Assembly: GCA_907163375.1 (NCBI GenBank)
Contig: CAJQUW010001431.1
Location: forward strand, 1 to 64,000
Reading direction: 5' to 3'
Length of the DNA stretch: 64,000 bases
From: Prostheceraeus crozeri
Lineage: Eukaryota > Platyhelminthes > Polycladida > Euryleptidae
Shown: positions 17,724 to 25,633 of the stretch, one piece after another
Position numbering within the stretch: position 1 is the first letter of the stretch
Layout of the letters: every line of letters begins with the position of its first letter
The notes under the pieces: model-generated
The model's input: the letters and a program-made list of their open reading frames with translations, nothing else
What the model was told of the DNA's origin: nothing
Database searches by the model: none
Translations under genes and position numbers: made by a program

Positions 17724-18031
17724 TTTAATTCTGTGAATAAAATTATGGAAGAAGAACAACTTCCTCCAATAAATAAATTTAAATCAACATTAAAACAATC
17801 AAAATTATCTGACGAAGACTATGCAGAAGCTGAAAAAAATTGGAGAGAGTTAAATTGTAAAACAATGTATGATTATACAATGAAATATCTACAGATAGAT
17901 GTATTAATACTAGCTGATCTTTTTGAAAACTTTCGTGATATGTGTTTAGAATATTACGGAATAGATCCATGTTATTGTTATTCTACACCAGGTTTAACAT
18001 GGCTAGCAGGATTAAAACATACTGGTGTTCA

Positions 18032-18058
18032 AGCCGATGGCTCTAGGACAAAGTCCGT
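18032..18058. repeat. double hairpin in the polymerase region
   Basis: AGCCGATGGCT and GGACAAAGTCC, loops GAT and AAA closed by C-G; translated ADGSRTKSV. Confidence 0.85.
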
Positions 18059-18397
18059 TAAACTTAAACATTATAAAGAAAATACATATGATAAATTATT
18101 ATTTTTTGAATCTGGAATTAGAGGTGGAGTTTCATCAGTTTTAGGTAATAGATATGTTAAATGTTATAATAAGAAAGTAAATCCACAAGAATATGGAATA
18201 ATGAAACCTTTATCTCCAGAAGAAAAAGAAAAATTTTAGAAATTTTTCGAACGAAACGAGAAGGAGTAGAACGTGAAAAAGCAATTGATGAATTCATGAG
18301 AGAAAACTATTTGTTATATTATGATTTTAATACCTTATATTCTTCTTGCATGATACAAGAATTACCAACAGGTGAAATGTCATGGTGTAATATTCGT

Positions 18398-18433
18398 ACG
18401 ACATCAGAGATGTCTACTAGGGCTTCGCCCGTT
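18398..18433. repeat. double hairpin in the polymerase region
   Basis: GACATCAGAGATGTC and GGGCTTCGCCC; translated TSEMSTRASPV, almost the same as the copy at 19347. Confidence 0.9.
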
Positions 18434-19346
18434 CTAGATTATCAAAGAACATATGATGGTGAAAATAATTTTGGTTATGTATATGAAGTTGATTTAGTAT
18501 ACCCTGATTATATAAAAGATAAAACAAAATATTTTCCTTTCTGTCCCGAAAACAAAATTCCTAATATAGAAGATTTTTCAGATTATCAAAAATCTTTAAT
18601 TCCTAAGAAATATAGACCAACAAAAAAACTTATGTTAACACAAAGCAATAAAGGAAAGTATGTTGTTGAAGGAAGAATGCTAGATTGGTATTTAGATCAT
18701 GGAATGATTCTCACCAAAATACATCGAAAACTAGAGTATAGAAAATCTAGGTGGTTAAAAAATTATATAGAGTTCAATATTGAAAAACGTAAAATAGCTA
18801 AAAGAAATAAAGATGATTTTGGAAACGTGTTCTTCAAATTAATGAATAATGCATTTTAATAATGCATAATGGTAAGACTTTAGAAAATGTGCGTAATAGA
18901 CAAAATATTGAAATAGTTTATGATAGAGATAGATTTCAAAATTTAACAAGGAAACCTACATATAAAAGAACTACTAGATTTAGTGATGAACTATGTGCTG
19001 TACATTTACGTCGAATTAGCGTAAAACATGATAAGTTTAATTTTATTGGTTTCACTATATTAGAATTAGCTAAACTATTTATGTATAGATTTATATATGA
19101 TTATTTAGCACCTGCTTATGGCAAAAACTATAAATTACACTTTACAGATACCGATTCTGTTTTCTTAGAATTAACAATACCGTATAATTCTACACTTGAT
19201 GAAGAAATAGATAAAATAAAAGATATCATTCATCCTTCTGATTTATGTAAAGTAAAAGATGAATTAGAAGGAAATGAAGATTTCATAACAGAAGCTATAT
19301 TTTTAAAATCTAAATGTTACTGCTATGATACAACTAATAATATTAG

Positions 19347-19380
19347 GACATCGGAGATGTCTTCCAGGGCTTCGCCCGTT
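19347..19380. repeat. double hairpin in the polymerase region
   Basis: GGACATCGGAGATGTC and GGGCTTCGCCC; same unit as 15256-15290. Confidence 0.92.
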
Positions 19381-19710
19381 AAAACACATAAAACATTAAA
19401 AGGAATTTCAAAGGCATCAGTGGCTAATCAAATAACATTTCAAGATTATAAAAATGCATTATTTAATAATGAAATAAAAACAGCATGTAATTATAGACTT
19501 AATTCAAAAAAACATAACATGTATTTAAAAGAAGAACATAAATTAGCATTAGATCCATTTGATGATAAAAGAAAAATTTTACCTGATGGAATAACTACTG
19601 AACCTTTTTAATTTTCTAATTTCTAAGATAGACAAATTTGATATATACATAAAATAAAAAAATATTATAACACTATATTTGTATATTTTTATCACTCCGC
19701 GAAAATATTT

Positions 19711-19756
19711 TCGATCGACTTTCAGTCGGGGCGAAGCCCCTCGAGGCGAAGCCTAG
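19711..19756. repeat. triple hairpin between polymerase and ATPase genes
   Basis: CGACTTTCAGTCG, GGGGCGAAGCCCC and AGGCGAAGCCT in a row, in the space between convergent genes. The repeat supplies the C-terminal end of the ATPase frame and could also act as a transcript-end structure. Confidence 0.88.
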
Positions 19757-20520
19757 TCAGAGAACAATTGTTCGATAACTCTTTCATGAATTTTTTTATC
19801 AATATTAATTGTAATGAAGCCATAATCTTTTGACCAAGCATTATTACACGATTGTTTAAATTCATCTTTATTTCTTACGCATAAATCTCTTAACAAATCA
19901 CTTAAGTTTCTTGCATTTATTTCAAATAGTATAAATATATTTGCATTCTTTCTAATAACACTTCCGTCTAATGAATACATACTTTGTGTTAAATAAAAAA
20001 CACTACAGTTATTATGTCTACCTCTTGTGAAATAATTTCTCTGAACTGACTGATTTCTATCATTAACACAATCATCAAAAATTACACAATGTTTCATTGT
20101 TTTATCTAGTTTACTAGGATCTTGCATATTACCACTATCATCTATTAATTGTATCTTTATATGGTTATTTTTATTAGATTCTACTAACTGATTATTTTTT
20201 GCTGCTTCTTCACACCACGAACTTATTTCTTCTTCATCTTCAGATTTTTCATATTCTTTGAATAATGAAGCAATTGCTGTTTTTTTAAGATTATTTTCAA
20301 ATCCATATTTTAAAAATTGATAGACGGGTTGTTCTGCCGTTGTTGTATAAATTATAAGATTGTTATAATCCAAAAAATTTGGAGTCGTTAAAATTTTAAA
20401 CAATAGATACGTTTTTCCACAACCTGATCTTCCACAAATAACTGACAAAACTTTATTAGATAAATTTGGATGATGATTAAATTTAAGTTTTTTTTTATTA
20501 AATGGAGGTAGTTCACTCAT
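19753..20520 (-). CDS. A32-like genome packaging ATPase (element B)
   Basis: 255-aa predicted DNA packaging motor. Walker A GRSGCGKT at residues 30-37, Walker B CVIFDDC near residue 145, and a following YLTQSMYSLDG segment like the sensor region of poxvirus A32 and Polinton ATPases. It is longer than the element A enzyme, with an acidic insert (EYEKSEDEEEISS) before Walker B. Starts at ATG 20520 after an A-rich leader. The frame is open. It heads a minus-strand block with the minor capsid, 295-aa and membrane-protein genes, and converges on the polymerase region. Confidence 0.92.
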   Translation of the reverse strand: MSELPPFNKKKLKFNHHPNLSNKVLSVICGRSGCGKTYLLFKILTTPNFLDYNNLIIYTTTAEQPVYQFLKYGFENNLKKTAIASLFKEYEKSEDEEEISSWCEEAAKNNQLVESNKNNHIKIQLIDDSGNMQDPSKLDKTMKHCVIFDDCVNDRNQSVQRNYFTRGRHNNCSVFYLTQSMYSLDGSVIRKNANIFILFEINARNLSDLLRDLCVRNKDEFKQSCNNAWSKDYGFITINIDKKIHERVIEQLFSD

Positions 20521-20607
20521 TTTTTAATAAAAAAATTTTATTTTTATTTTATTTTTGTTTTTAAAGAAGAAGAAGAAAATTAAACTTCTCTAGCTTCGCG
20601 TAGGAGT

Positions 20608-21396
20608 TTATACCTCTCGAACCAAAAGATCTATCATAATCTCTTCACCTCCAAAATTTATTTCTTGTCCTTTCTCATCAGTGATTCTAATGCCAATGTT
20701 GTTAATAGTTTTTCTTGTAATAGGAAAATATATTAATGTTTGTGGAATTACATTTAATCTATAACCAATGGGTACAGTAAAAGCTGGAAAACTGAATATT
20801 AAATTTGATAATTTACCATTTATATATCCTCCTTCAATAATGTCACAATGTACAACAATTGAATTTATTTCAGTTATTTTTGGAATCTTCTCACCTAAAT
20901 GATAACCTTGACTATAGGTTTGTTTATTAAATCCTAATAGCTTTGACAATGATCTATCATGATTAAAATCAACTTGATGATTTTCGTCTAAAGTAAGAGA
21001 AAATTTATTAACTGCCGGTTCAACTGCAAAATGTAATTGTTTCTTATCTTTAAATGATATACCTAAATGTCTCTTAATTTCATTTGATATTGTTTCAACT
21101 TCGTAAGAACCAGGAAGAAAAGTTAGTATTTTCCATGTTTTGCCTTTATCAGTAGAATATCTAAATTTATCATTCACATCTTTGATAACGTTTTGAATAG
21201 TGTTAAATGTAGAGAAACTAGTCAATGCAATTTGATAATTTTTATTTTGTTCCAAATGTAGAATGGGTTCTAAATTACAAGTGTGTGATGAAGTAGTTGT
21301 TATAATTTTTAACGTCGTACTAAATTTTGATGAACCCAAAATCTCTGTCAAATTTTCTAAATGATTATTAATTTTGTCTAAATCTGCTGAACACAT
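20608..21396 (-). CDS. minor capsid (penton-like) protein (element B)
   Basis: 262 aa with the pattern of Polinton single-jelly-roll minor capsid proteins: LHLEQNKNYQIALTSFSTFN, then LPGSYEVETISNEIKRHLG, LGFNKQTYSQGYH and finally YFPITRKTINNIGIRITD with FGGEEIMIDLLV. Such proteins form the vertices of the capsid. Starts at ATG 21396 behind an A-rich leader. The frame is intact. It is flanked by the ATPase gene and a tandem hairpin pair. Family assignment is from remembered patterns; the fold was not modelled. Confidence 0.75.
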   Translation of the reverse strand: MCSADLDKINNHLENLTEILGSSKFSTTLKIITTTSSHTCNLEPILHLEQNKNYQIALTSFSTFNTIQNVIKDVNDKFRYSTDKGKTWKILTFLPGSYEVETISNEIKRHLGISFKDKKQLHFAVEPAVNKFSLTLDENHQVDFNHDRSLSKLLGFNKQTYSQGYHLGEKIPKITEINSIVVHCDIIEGGYINGKLSNLIFSFPAFTVPIGYRLNVIPQTLIYFPITRKTINNIGIRITDEKGQEINFGGEEIMIDLLVREV

Positions 21397-21463
21397 TTTT
21401 AAACTAAAAAATTAAATAAATATTTTTTTATGAAAAAAGTAAAACAACAACATATTTCAGCTA

Positions 21464-21537
21464 CGGGCGAAGCCCTGGAGGACATCAGAGATGTCCGGTT
21501 CGGGCGAAGCCCTGGAGGACATCAGAGATGTCCGGTT
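21464..21537. repeat. two perfect tandem copies of a 37-bp double hairpin
   Basis: Each copy is GGGCGAAGCCC, a short linker and GGACATCAGAGATGTCC. Copies at 21464-21500 and 21501-21537 are identical, so the duplication is recent. The unit supplies the end of the 295-aa frame. Confidence 0.95.
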
Positions 21538-22343
21538 ATACTTTTATAATCTTCTTCATTTAGAATCTTCTTTTCTAACAGTCTTTTCAATATAGCATGA
21601 ATTTCATTGAAACTAGAATTATGTCCTTCTTTTATTGCAGATATTAAAATATTTAATCTATTTAGTAATTCTTGTGGATCATCTGGTAAAAATACAGTTG
21701 TTTCTGTTTTCTGTTTTTCAGTTAAACCTTTCCCTACTTTAACTCCCGTTGATAATAAATTTTCTAATTGTTTATAACGTCTAAGAGATTTTACTGCACC
21801 AACTCTGTCTAACATAGCTTTATATTTTATGAGATCTTCTACAGCATAATTATTTAAATCTGCTCCTCTTAAAAGATTAACAAAATTTCTATCTAAATTA
21901 AAAGGAGATTTATCTGGTGAAAAAATTAAACCTCGAAAAGGTTGTGGAAATATTTCTTTTTGTCCGAGATAAAATCTAGGTATTGTTTTTCCATCTATAA
22001 ATGAGATAGAATGTTCAAATTGCATAGATTTTGGTAATTTCTTATTAATGTTTGATTCTAGTAATCCATAGTCATCTAATATAGTTTTGTGCTCTGGATC
22101 TGTTATATCAATTTGTTTATCATTATTTGTACTTTCTTTTTCAAGAGTTTTAAATGGTTTCATAGTTTTTTCAAAATCAGTTTTTACTTGCTCGGTTTGC
22201 TGCATTTTTTCAAACATATCAGATTGAATACCAGCTTTTATCATTCTATGTTGAAGATGATTTTCTTTCATAATATTTCTTTGTTTTATTAACTCTTCTA
22301 ATTGTTTTATTCTTTTAAAATTATCAGCTCTAATTTTATCCAT
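21522..22343 (-). CDS. conserved Polinton protein, 273 aa from ATG 22343 (element B)
   Basis: The frame is open to 22409 (295 aa), but ATG 22343 (MDKIRADNFKR) follows the A-rich leader shared by the element's genes and is preferred. The N-terminal 110 residues are a charged coiled coil. The centre reads FYLGQKEIFPQPFRGLIF and then VEDLIKYKAMLDRVGAV, a layout seen in an otherwise unnamed protein of many Polintons. Its last residues come from a hairpin repeat. It may be the counterpart of the 226-aa protein of element A. No catalytic motifs. Confidence 0.65.
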   Translation of the reverse strand: MDKIRADNFKRIKQLEELIKQRNIMKENHLQHRMIKAGIQSDMFEKMQQTEQVKTDFEKTMKPFKTLEKESTNNDKQIDITDPEHKTILDDYGLLESNINKKLPKSMQFEHSISFIDGKTIPRFYLGQKEIFPQPFRGLIFSPDKSPFNLDRNFVNLLRGADLNNYAVEDLIKYKAMLDRVGAVKSLRRYKQLENLLSTGVKVGKGLTEKQKTETTVFLPDDPQELLNRLNILISAIKEGHNSSFNEIHAILKRLLEKKILNEEDYKSITGHL

Positions 22344-22449
22344 TTTTAAAATATAATATTTGAATTTTGTGGTAACATTGGAATACAGCAAAAACATTTT
22401 ACTGAACAAATTATTTTTTTATTGCTTTGTTGTTTGACATCTTTTCGCT

Positions 22450-23145
22450 TTAAGTTTTGTTTAATAAAGTTTTGTTTAAATTTTCGCTTAAAGTTTTTAG
22501 CTCTTCTAAAAAAATTTTGTCATTTTCTTCATTAGAAATTTTGCCATCACTAGAAATTTTGCCATCCTGTTTATTCTTATCATCAACTTTTTCGGACTTT
22601 AAATGAAATGGCGTTTTATTAGCTTTATTAGCTATTTGATCAAATTTTTCAATCTCATCTAACGTAATAACATTATCATCACATACTCTTTGAAAGTAGT
22701 AATGTAGTTTATCATAAACTTCCTTAATATGTAAATGCTTAGTTTTTAATGATTTTCGTTTCTTAGTTATTAAAGATTTATCTAACATTGTAACAAGTGA
22801 AGTTGCAAAAACACCCGTACCTGTTAAAGCTGTAGCAACTACTGGAATTACTAAAACACCTGAAGATATAACAATTGTTAAAGCACCTAAACTTATTGTT
22901 AAGAATATGCCAATTCCTTGTGTTACATTCTTAACTTTAGTCCATCTCTTTCTTAATTTTTTATAATGCTCTAATCTTAATAATAATTGAGATTCCTTAT
23001 CTTTCATATAGCGTACTCTATCTTTGTGTTTTTCAATGTTCATTTTTTCAATGTTAATCTTTTCAATGTCCATTAAAGTAGAACTACGTTCATATGATAA
23101 CGAAGGATATATTCTTGCGGTTTCTTCCATTTTTGTTTCTTCCAT
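22450..23145 (-). CDS. coiled-coil membrane protein, 231 aa (element B)
   Basis: Begins MEETKMEETARI at ATG 23145, with short repeats in the N-terminus (EKINIEKMNIEK). A helix with LLLRLEHYKKLRKRW leads to two hydrophobic segments at about residues 77-118 (IGIFLTISLGALTIVISSG; LVIPVVATALTGTGVF). A helical, charged tail follows. The two segments could form a membrane hairpin. Proteins with this layout recur in Polintons and are sometimes annotated as SNARE-like coiled coils. Pieces of this gene are also found at 7250-7333 and 24898-24946, next to both terminal repeats. Confidence 0.7.
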   Translation of the reverse strand: MEETKMEETARIYPSLSYERSSTLMDIEKINIEKMNIEKHKDRVRYMKDKESQLLLRLEHYKKLRKRWTKVKNVTQGIGIFLTISLGALTIVISSGVLVIPVVATALTGTGVFATSLVTMLDKSLITKKRKSLKTKHLHIKEVYDKLHYYFQRVCDDNVITLDEIEKFDQIANKANKTPFHLKSEKVDDKNKQDGKISSDGKISNEENDKIFLEELKTLSENLNKTLLNKT

Positions 23146-23321
23146 TTTTTAAAGAAATATTTTGAATAAATATTTTGAAAACAATCTTCTGAAATGCTAT
23201 TTAAATCGAAATACGTAGTTGTTTGTTTGTCGTATATTTCTAAGAACTCAGTCATGTTATTAACCTGAGGTAATATATCACCTATATTACTCAGTATAAC
23301 TGTCGGATTTTCATCATTCAT
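23073..23321 (-). CDS. small frame with a protease-like N-terminus (element B)
   Basis: 83 aa from ATG 23321, after a TTAAAATG leader. Residues about 20-45 (MTEFLEIYDKQTTTYFDLNS) align with the first residues of the protease at 7389 (INKFFKLYGTQTTTNFDLKK), sharing QTTT.FDL. The remainder is unrelated and overlaps the start of the membrane-protein gene in another frame. It is best read as a divergent leftover of a protease copy at the right end, not a working gene. Confidence 0.5.
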   Translation of the reverse strand: MNDENPTVILSNIGDILPQVNNMTEFLEIYDKQTTTYFDLNSISEDCFQNIYSKYFFKKWKKQKWKKPQEYILRYHMNVVLL

Positions 23322-23402
23322 TTTAAATGAAATAAATTCCAATAACTGTAATAATGTCTACTTCTTGTACAGGAAAATGAAAACAACGGCAGTGTATTTT
23401 GC

Positions 23403-23968
23403 ATCAAATATAATAATACAACAATCAATCTTATCATACAATTGTACAATGTCAGTCTACTACCATTAGACTGGAGAACAAAAGAAAATTTAATTACATT
23501 TCAAAATAATCCAAAATGCAATACTACTAAGTTCCATGAATCATTCTTAAATACCAAAGATTATGTTACATACTGAAATATAGATCTATACAATAGCAGT
23601 CTACTACCATTAGACTGGAGAACAAAAGAAAATTTAATTACATTTCAAAATAATCCAAAATGCGTTACTACTAAGTTCCATGAATCATTCTTAAATATCA
23701 AATATAATAATACAACAATCAATCTTATCATACAATTGTACAATGTCAGTCTACTACCATTAGACTGGAGAACAAAAGAAAATTTAATTACATTTCAAAA
23801 TAATCCAAAATGCAATACTACTAAGTTCCATGAATCATTCTTAAATACCAAAGATTATGTTACATACTGAAATATAGATCTATACAATAGCAGTCTACTA
23901 CCATTAGACTGGAGAACAAAAGAAAATTTAATTACATTTCAAAATAATCCAAAATGCGTTACTACTTA
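23403..23968. repeat. tandem repeat, two units of about 295 bp, each of two half-units of about 147 bp
   Basis: The word CAGTCTACTACCATTAGACT recurs at 23453, 23597, 23748 and 23891; it can fold as CAGTCTA/TAGACTG. Half-units alternate in their tails, giving the higher order of about 295. Unlike the rest of element B the array carries no G/C-rich hairpin module. It may be a later insertion. Confidence 0.92.
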
Positions 23969-24231
23969 TAAAGAAGTCTTCATAAATATGTATACATCAA
24001 ATATGTATGTACATTGCACATATCTTAAAAAGTGAAACAACACAGTTAATGTTCATTCATCTTGGGAACCAAACCTCATTTCTTCTATAGTTGTCGGTTG
24101 ATTCAATTTTTCTATATAAATTTTGATTTCTTTAAAATGTTTTCTAACAAAACTAATGGGCATTGATGAATTTAAAAATAATACGTGTGGTAGAATTAGA
24201 TCTGATAAGTTCATCAAGAAATAACAATAAC

Positions 24232-24657
24232 TTACGTTATAGGAAATTCTAAATAGTTCCAAGTTTGCCACAAATCTGTTTTTTTATTGTCACTCAATTC
24301 CAGAATTCTTTTAAATCCATAACCTTGATAAGCAGCACTTCTCAGCAACGACCCATGGTGCACTTTATCACTTGCAATCAGTTTTGAAATCATAGTAGCA
24401 CTATCTTCGATGGTAATGAAATGTTCTTTTGTAACATTGAACTGAGGAATTGTAGTAGTGTTAAGATACTGTTCTATTTTTACTGTAATATCCTCCACTT
24501 GTTTTTGAGAGTCCAATTTGTTCTTCTTTCTCGATTGAATTTCTAACTTCCACTCTTCAAAGTATTTATTCGCAGTTTCCTTGTGCTCTTCTTTAATTAA
24601 GTTTAGTAAAATCGGCATGTAAAACGAAAAAGCTTCTGCGGCAGTACGTTTTGGCAT
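24232..24657 (-). CDS. uncharacterised protein near the right end of element B
   Basis: About 141 aa from ATG 24657 (MPKRTAAEAFSFYMPIL); the frame extends to 24684 without an ATG. The N-terminal half is helical and charged; the C-terminal half reads SLLRSAAYQGYGFKRILEL and then LWQTWNYLEF. Base composition is more balanced than in other element B genes and the A-rich leader is absent. It may have arrived with the flanking 23.4-24.9 kb block. A GT...AG pair (34 bases) follows its end, but is shorter than usual introns. Function unknown. Confidence 0.45.
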   Translation of the reverse strand: MPKRTAAEAFSFYMPILLNLIKEEHKETANKYFEEWKLEIQSRKKNKLDSQKQVEDITVKIEQYLNTTTIPQFNVTKEHFITIEDSATMISKLIASDKVHHGSLLRSAAYQGYGFKRILELSDNKKTDLWQTWNYLEFPIT

Positions 24658-24897
24658 TTTGCAATAAGGAAAGAAAACAGTCACTAGTTATGATTAATGG
24701 AATTGTAAATGAAGTCTTACTTCCTACATGCTGCAATTATACGCCACGTCTTTACAAATGAATAAGTGGGTGTAGCAGCTGTTTGTTCTTTCATACATTG
24801 TTTCCTTTCAAATGTTTGAGTTGGAGGACACAGCTCCTTACACTGAAATGCATTTTATTCATAAATGCGGGAAGCAGATGTTCTCTACCCTTGAATG

Positions 24898-24946
24898 ACA
24901 ATTGTAAAAGTACCTAAACTTATTGTTAAGAATATGTCAATTCCTT
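24898..24946 (+). repeat. copy of the middle of the membrane-protein gene, beside the right terminal repeat
   Basis: Nearly identical to 22871-22919 in direct orientation. It abuts the inner edge of the right terminal repeat, mirroring the gene piece beside the left one. Confidence 0.85.
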
Positions 24947-25164
24947 CAAATATTTTTAGTCACATGATATATTTTAAAAACCTGAAAGATGGATAAAATT
25001 CATGAATTTGAAATTCTCAACTTTTATGATTTTCGGTGTCCGGTTTTACATGACCTGGAACGGTCATGATTTAAGCAATGAAAAATGTCATAATCACAAA
25101 TTTGAAATTCTCAACTTTTATGATTTTTGGTGTCCTGGAACGGTCATGATTTAAGCAATGAAAA

Positions 25165-25193
25165 TCGAACCGAAGGTTCTAGGGCTTCGCCCG
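25165..25193. repeat. double hairpin in right terminal repeat
   Basis: GAACCGAAGGTTC and GGGCTTCGCCC, counterpart of 7107-7134. Confidence 0.92.
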
Positions 25194-25259
25194 ATTGTAA
25201 TTCTCAAATTTTGAGATTTTGAAAAATTTGAAAATTGGGTATTTTTAAAAACGCCCAAA

Positions 25260-25290
25260 TCGGAGCGAAGCTCCTCTGGCTTTAGCCGAT
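25260..25290. repeat. double hairpin in right terminal repeat
   Basis: GGAGCGAAGCTCC and GGCTTTAGCC, counterpart of 7011-7040. Confidence 0.92.
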
Positions 25291-25627
25291 TTATGAATTT
25301 AGGTCTTCATAACCTGAAAAAGGGTTCAAATTCATGAATTTATGTCGTTTTTAAAAATACCATTTTTTGAAAAAATGGTACTTTTTGAATGGACTAAATT
25401 CATGTATTTAGGTCTTAAAAACCTGAAAAAGGGTTCAAATTCATGAATTTATGTCGTTTTTAAAGATACCAATTTTTTTGATTTTATGGTGTCCTGGAAC
25501 GGTCTAAATTCATGTATTTAGGTCTTAAAAACCTGAAAAAGGGTCTAAATTCATGAATTTATGTCGTTTTTAAAGATACTATTTTTTTGATTTTATGGTG
25601 TCCTGGAACGGTCTTTTGCCCATTACT

Positions 25628-25633
25628 CTTCTC
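25628..25633. repeat. target site duplication of element B, right copy
   Basis: CTTCTC, identical to 6776-6781. Confidence 0.93.

Larger units (their letters stand above)
14970..19611 (+). pseudogene. family B DNA polymerase region (Polinton pPolB type) with zinc-finger and HNH-like modules
   Basis: Replicative polymerase of Polintons, of the protein-primed type. From the start: a C2H2 zinc finger (about 14985-15065), a region with DYCFLWSIIAHLHP typical of Polinton polymerases (15.67 kb), and a long coiled coil (16.15-16.5 kb). Then come a second zinc-finger-like motif (16.6 kb), exonuclease motif I (YCDFEAYN, 16.77 kb), an HNH/endonuclease VII-like module (CYYC, then DHDH and RGAAHNSCNLN, 17.19-17.35 kb), Exo II (17.4 kb) and Exo III (YLQIDVLILADLF, 17.9 kb). 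Polymerase motifs A (DFNTLYSS, 18.3 kb), B (KLMNN, 18.8 kb) and C (TDTDSVF, 19.15 kb) follow. At least nine hairpin modules lie within it. The part looks broken, about two breaks. Confidence 0.93.
6782..25627. mobile_element. Element B: complete-length Polinton-like (adintovirus-like) element, 18.8 kb
   Basis: Bounded by terminal inverted repeats starting AGTAATGGGCAAAAGACCG and by a perfect CTTCTC duplication. Contents: protease, integrase with phospholipase A2 domain, pX proteins, major and minor capsid proteins, packaging ATPase and family B polymerase. Genes lie in three blocks: minus 7.9-13.2 kb, plus 13.5-19.6 kb and minus 19.7-24.7 kb. The protease is at the left end on the plus strand. 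Base composition is strikingly A/T-rich except for dozens of G/C-rich hairpin modules. The element is structurally whole but several coding parts are broken, roughly seven breaks in all, so it is not expected to be active. The intact duplication and close similarity of the outer terminal repeats point to fairly recent insertion. Confidence 0.95.
24948..25627 (-). repeat. right terminal inverted repeat of element B
   Basis: Inverse of the left repeat, ending ...CATTACT. About 200 bases longer than the left arm, because one block of roughly 110 bases (with GACCGTTCCAGGACACC) and one of roughly 90 bases are tandemly duplicated. Confidence 0.93.

Noticed and set aside
20587-20630. Further hairpin module before the minor capsid gene end
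   Set aside because: TAGCTTCGCG and CGAACCAAAAGATC words are too degenerate to fold as the other units do.
24202-24235. GT...AG pair after the 24232-24657 frame, read as an intron
   Set aside because: Only 34 bases, shorter than typical metazoan introns, and no second exon could be supported.
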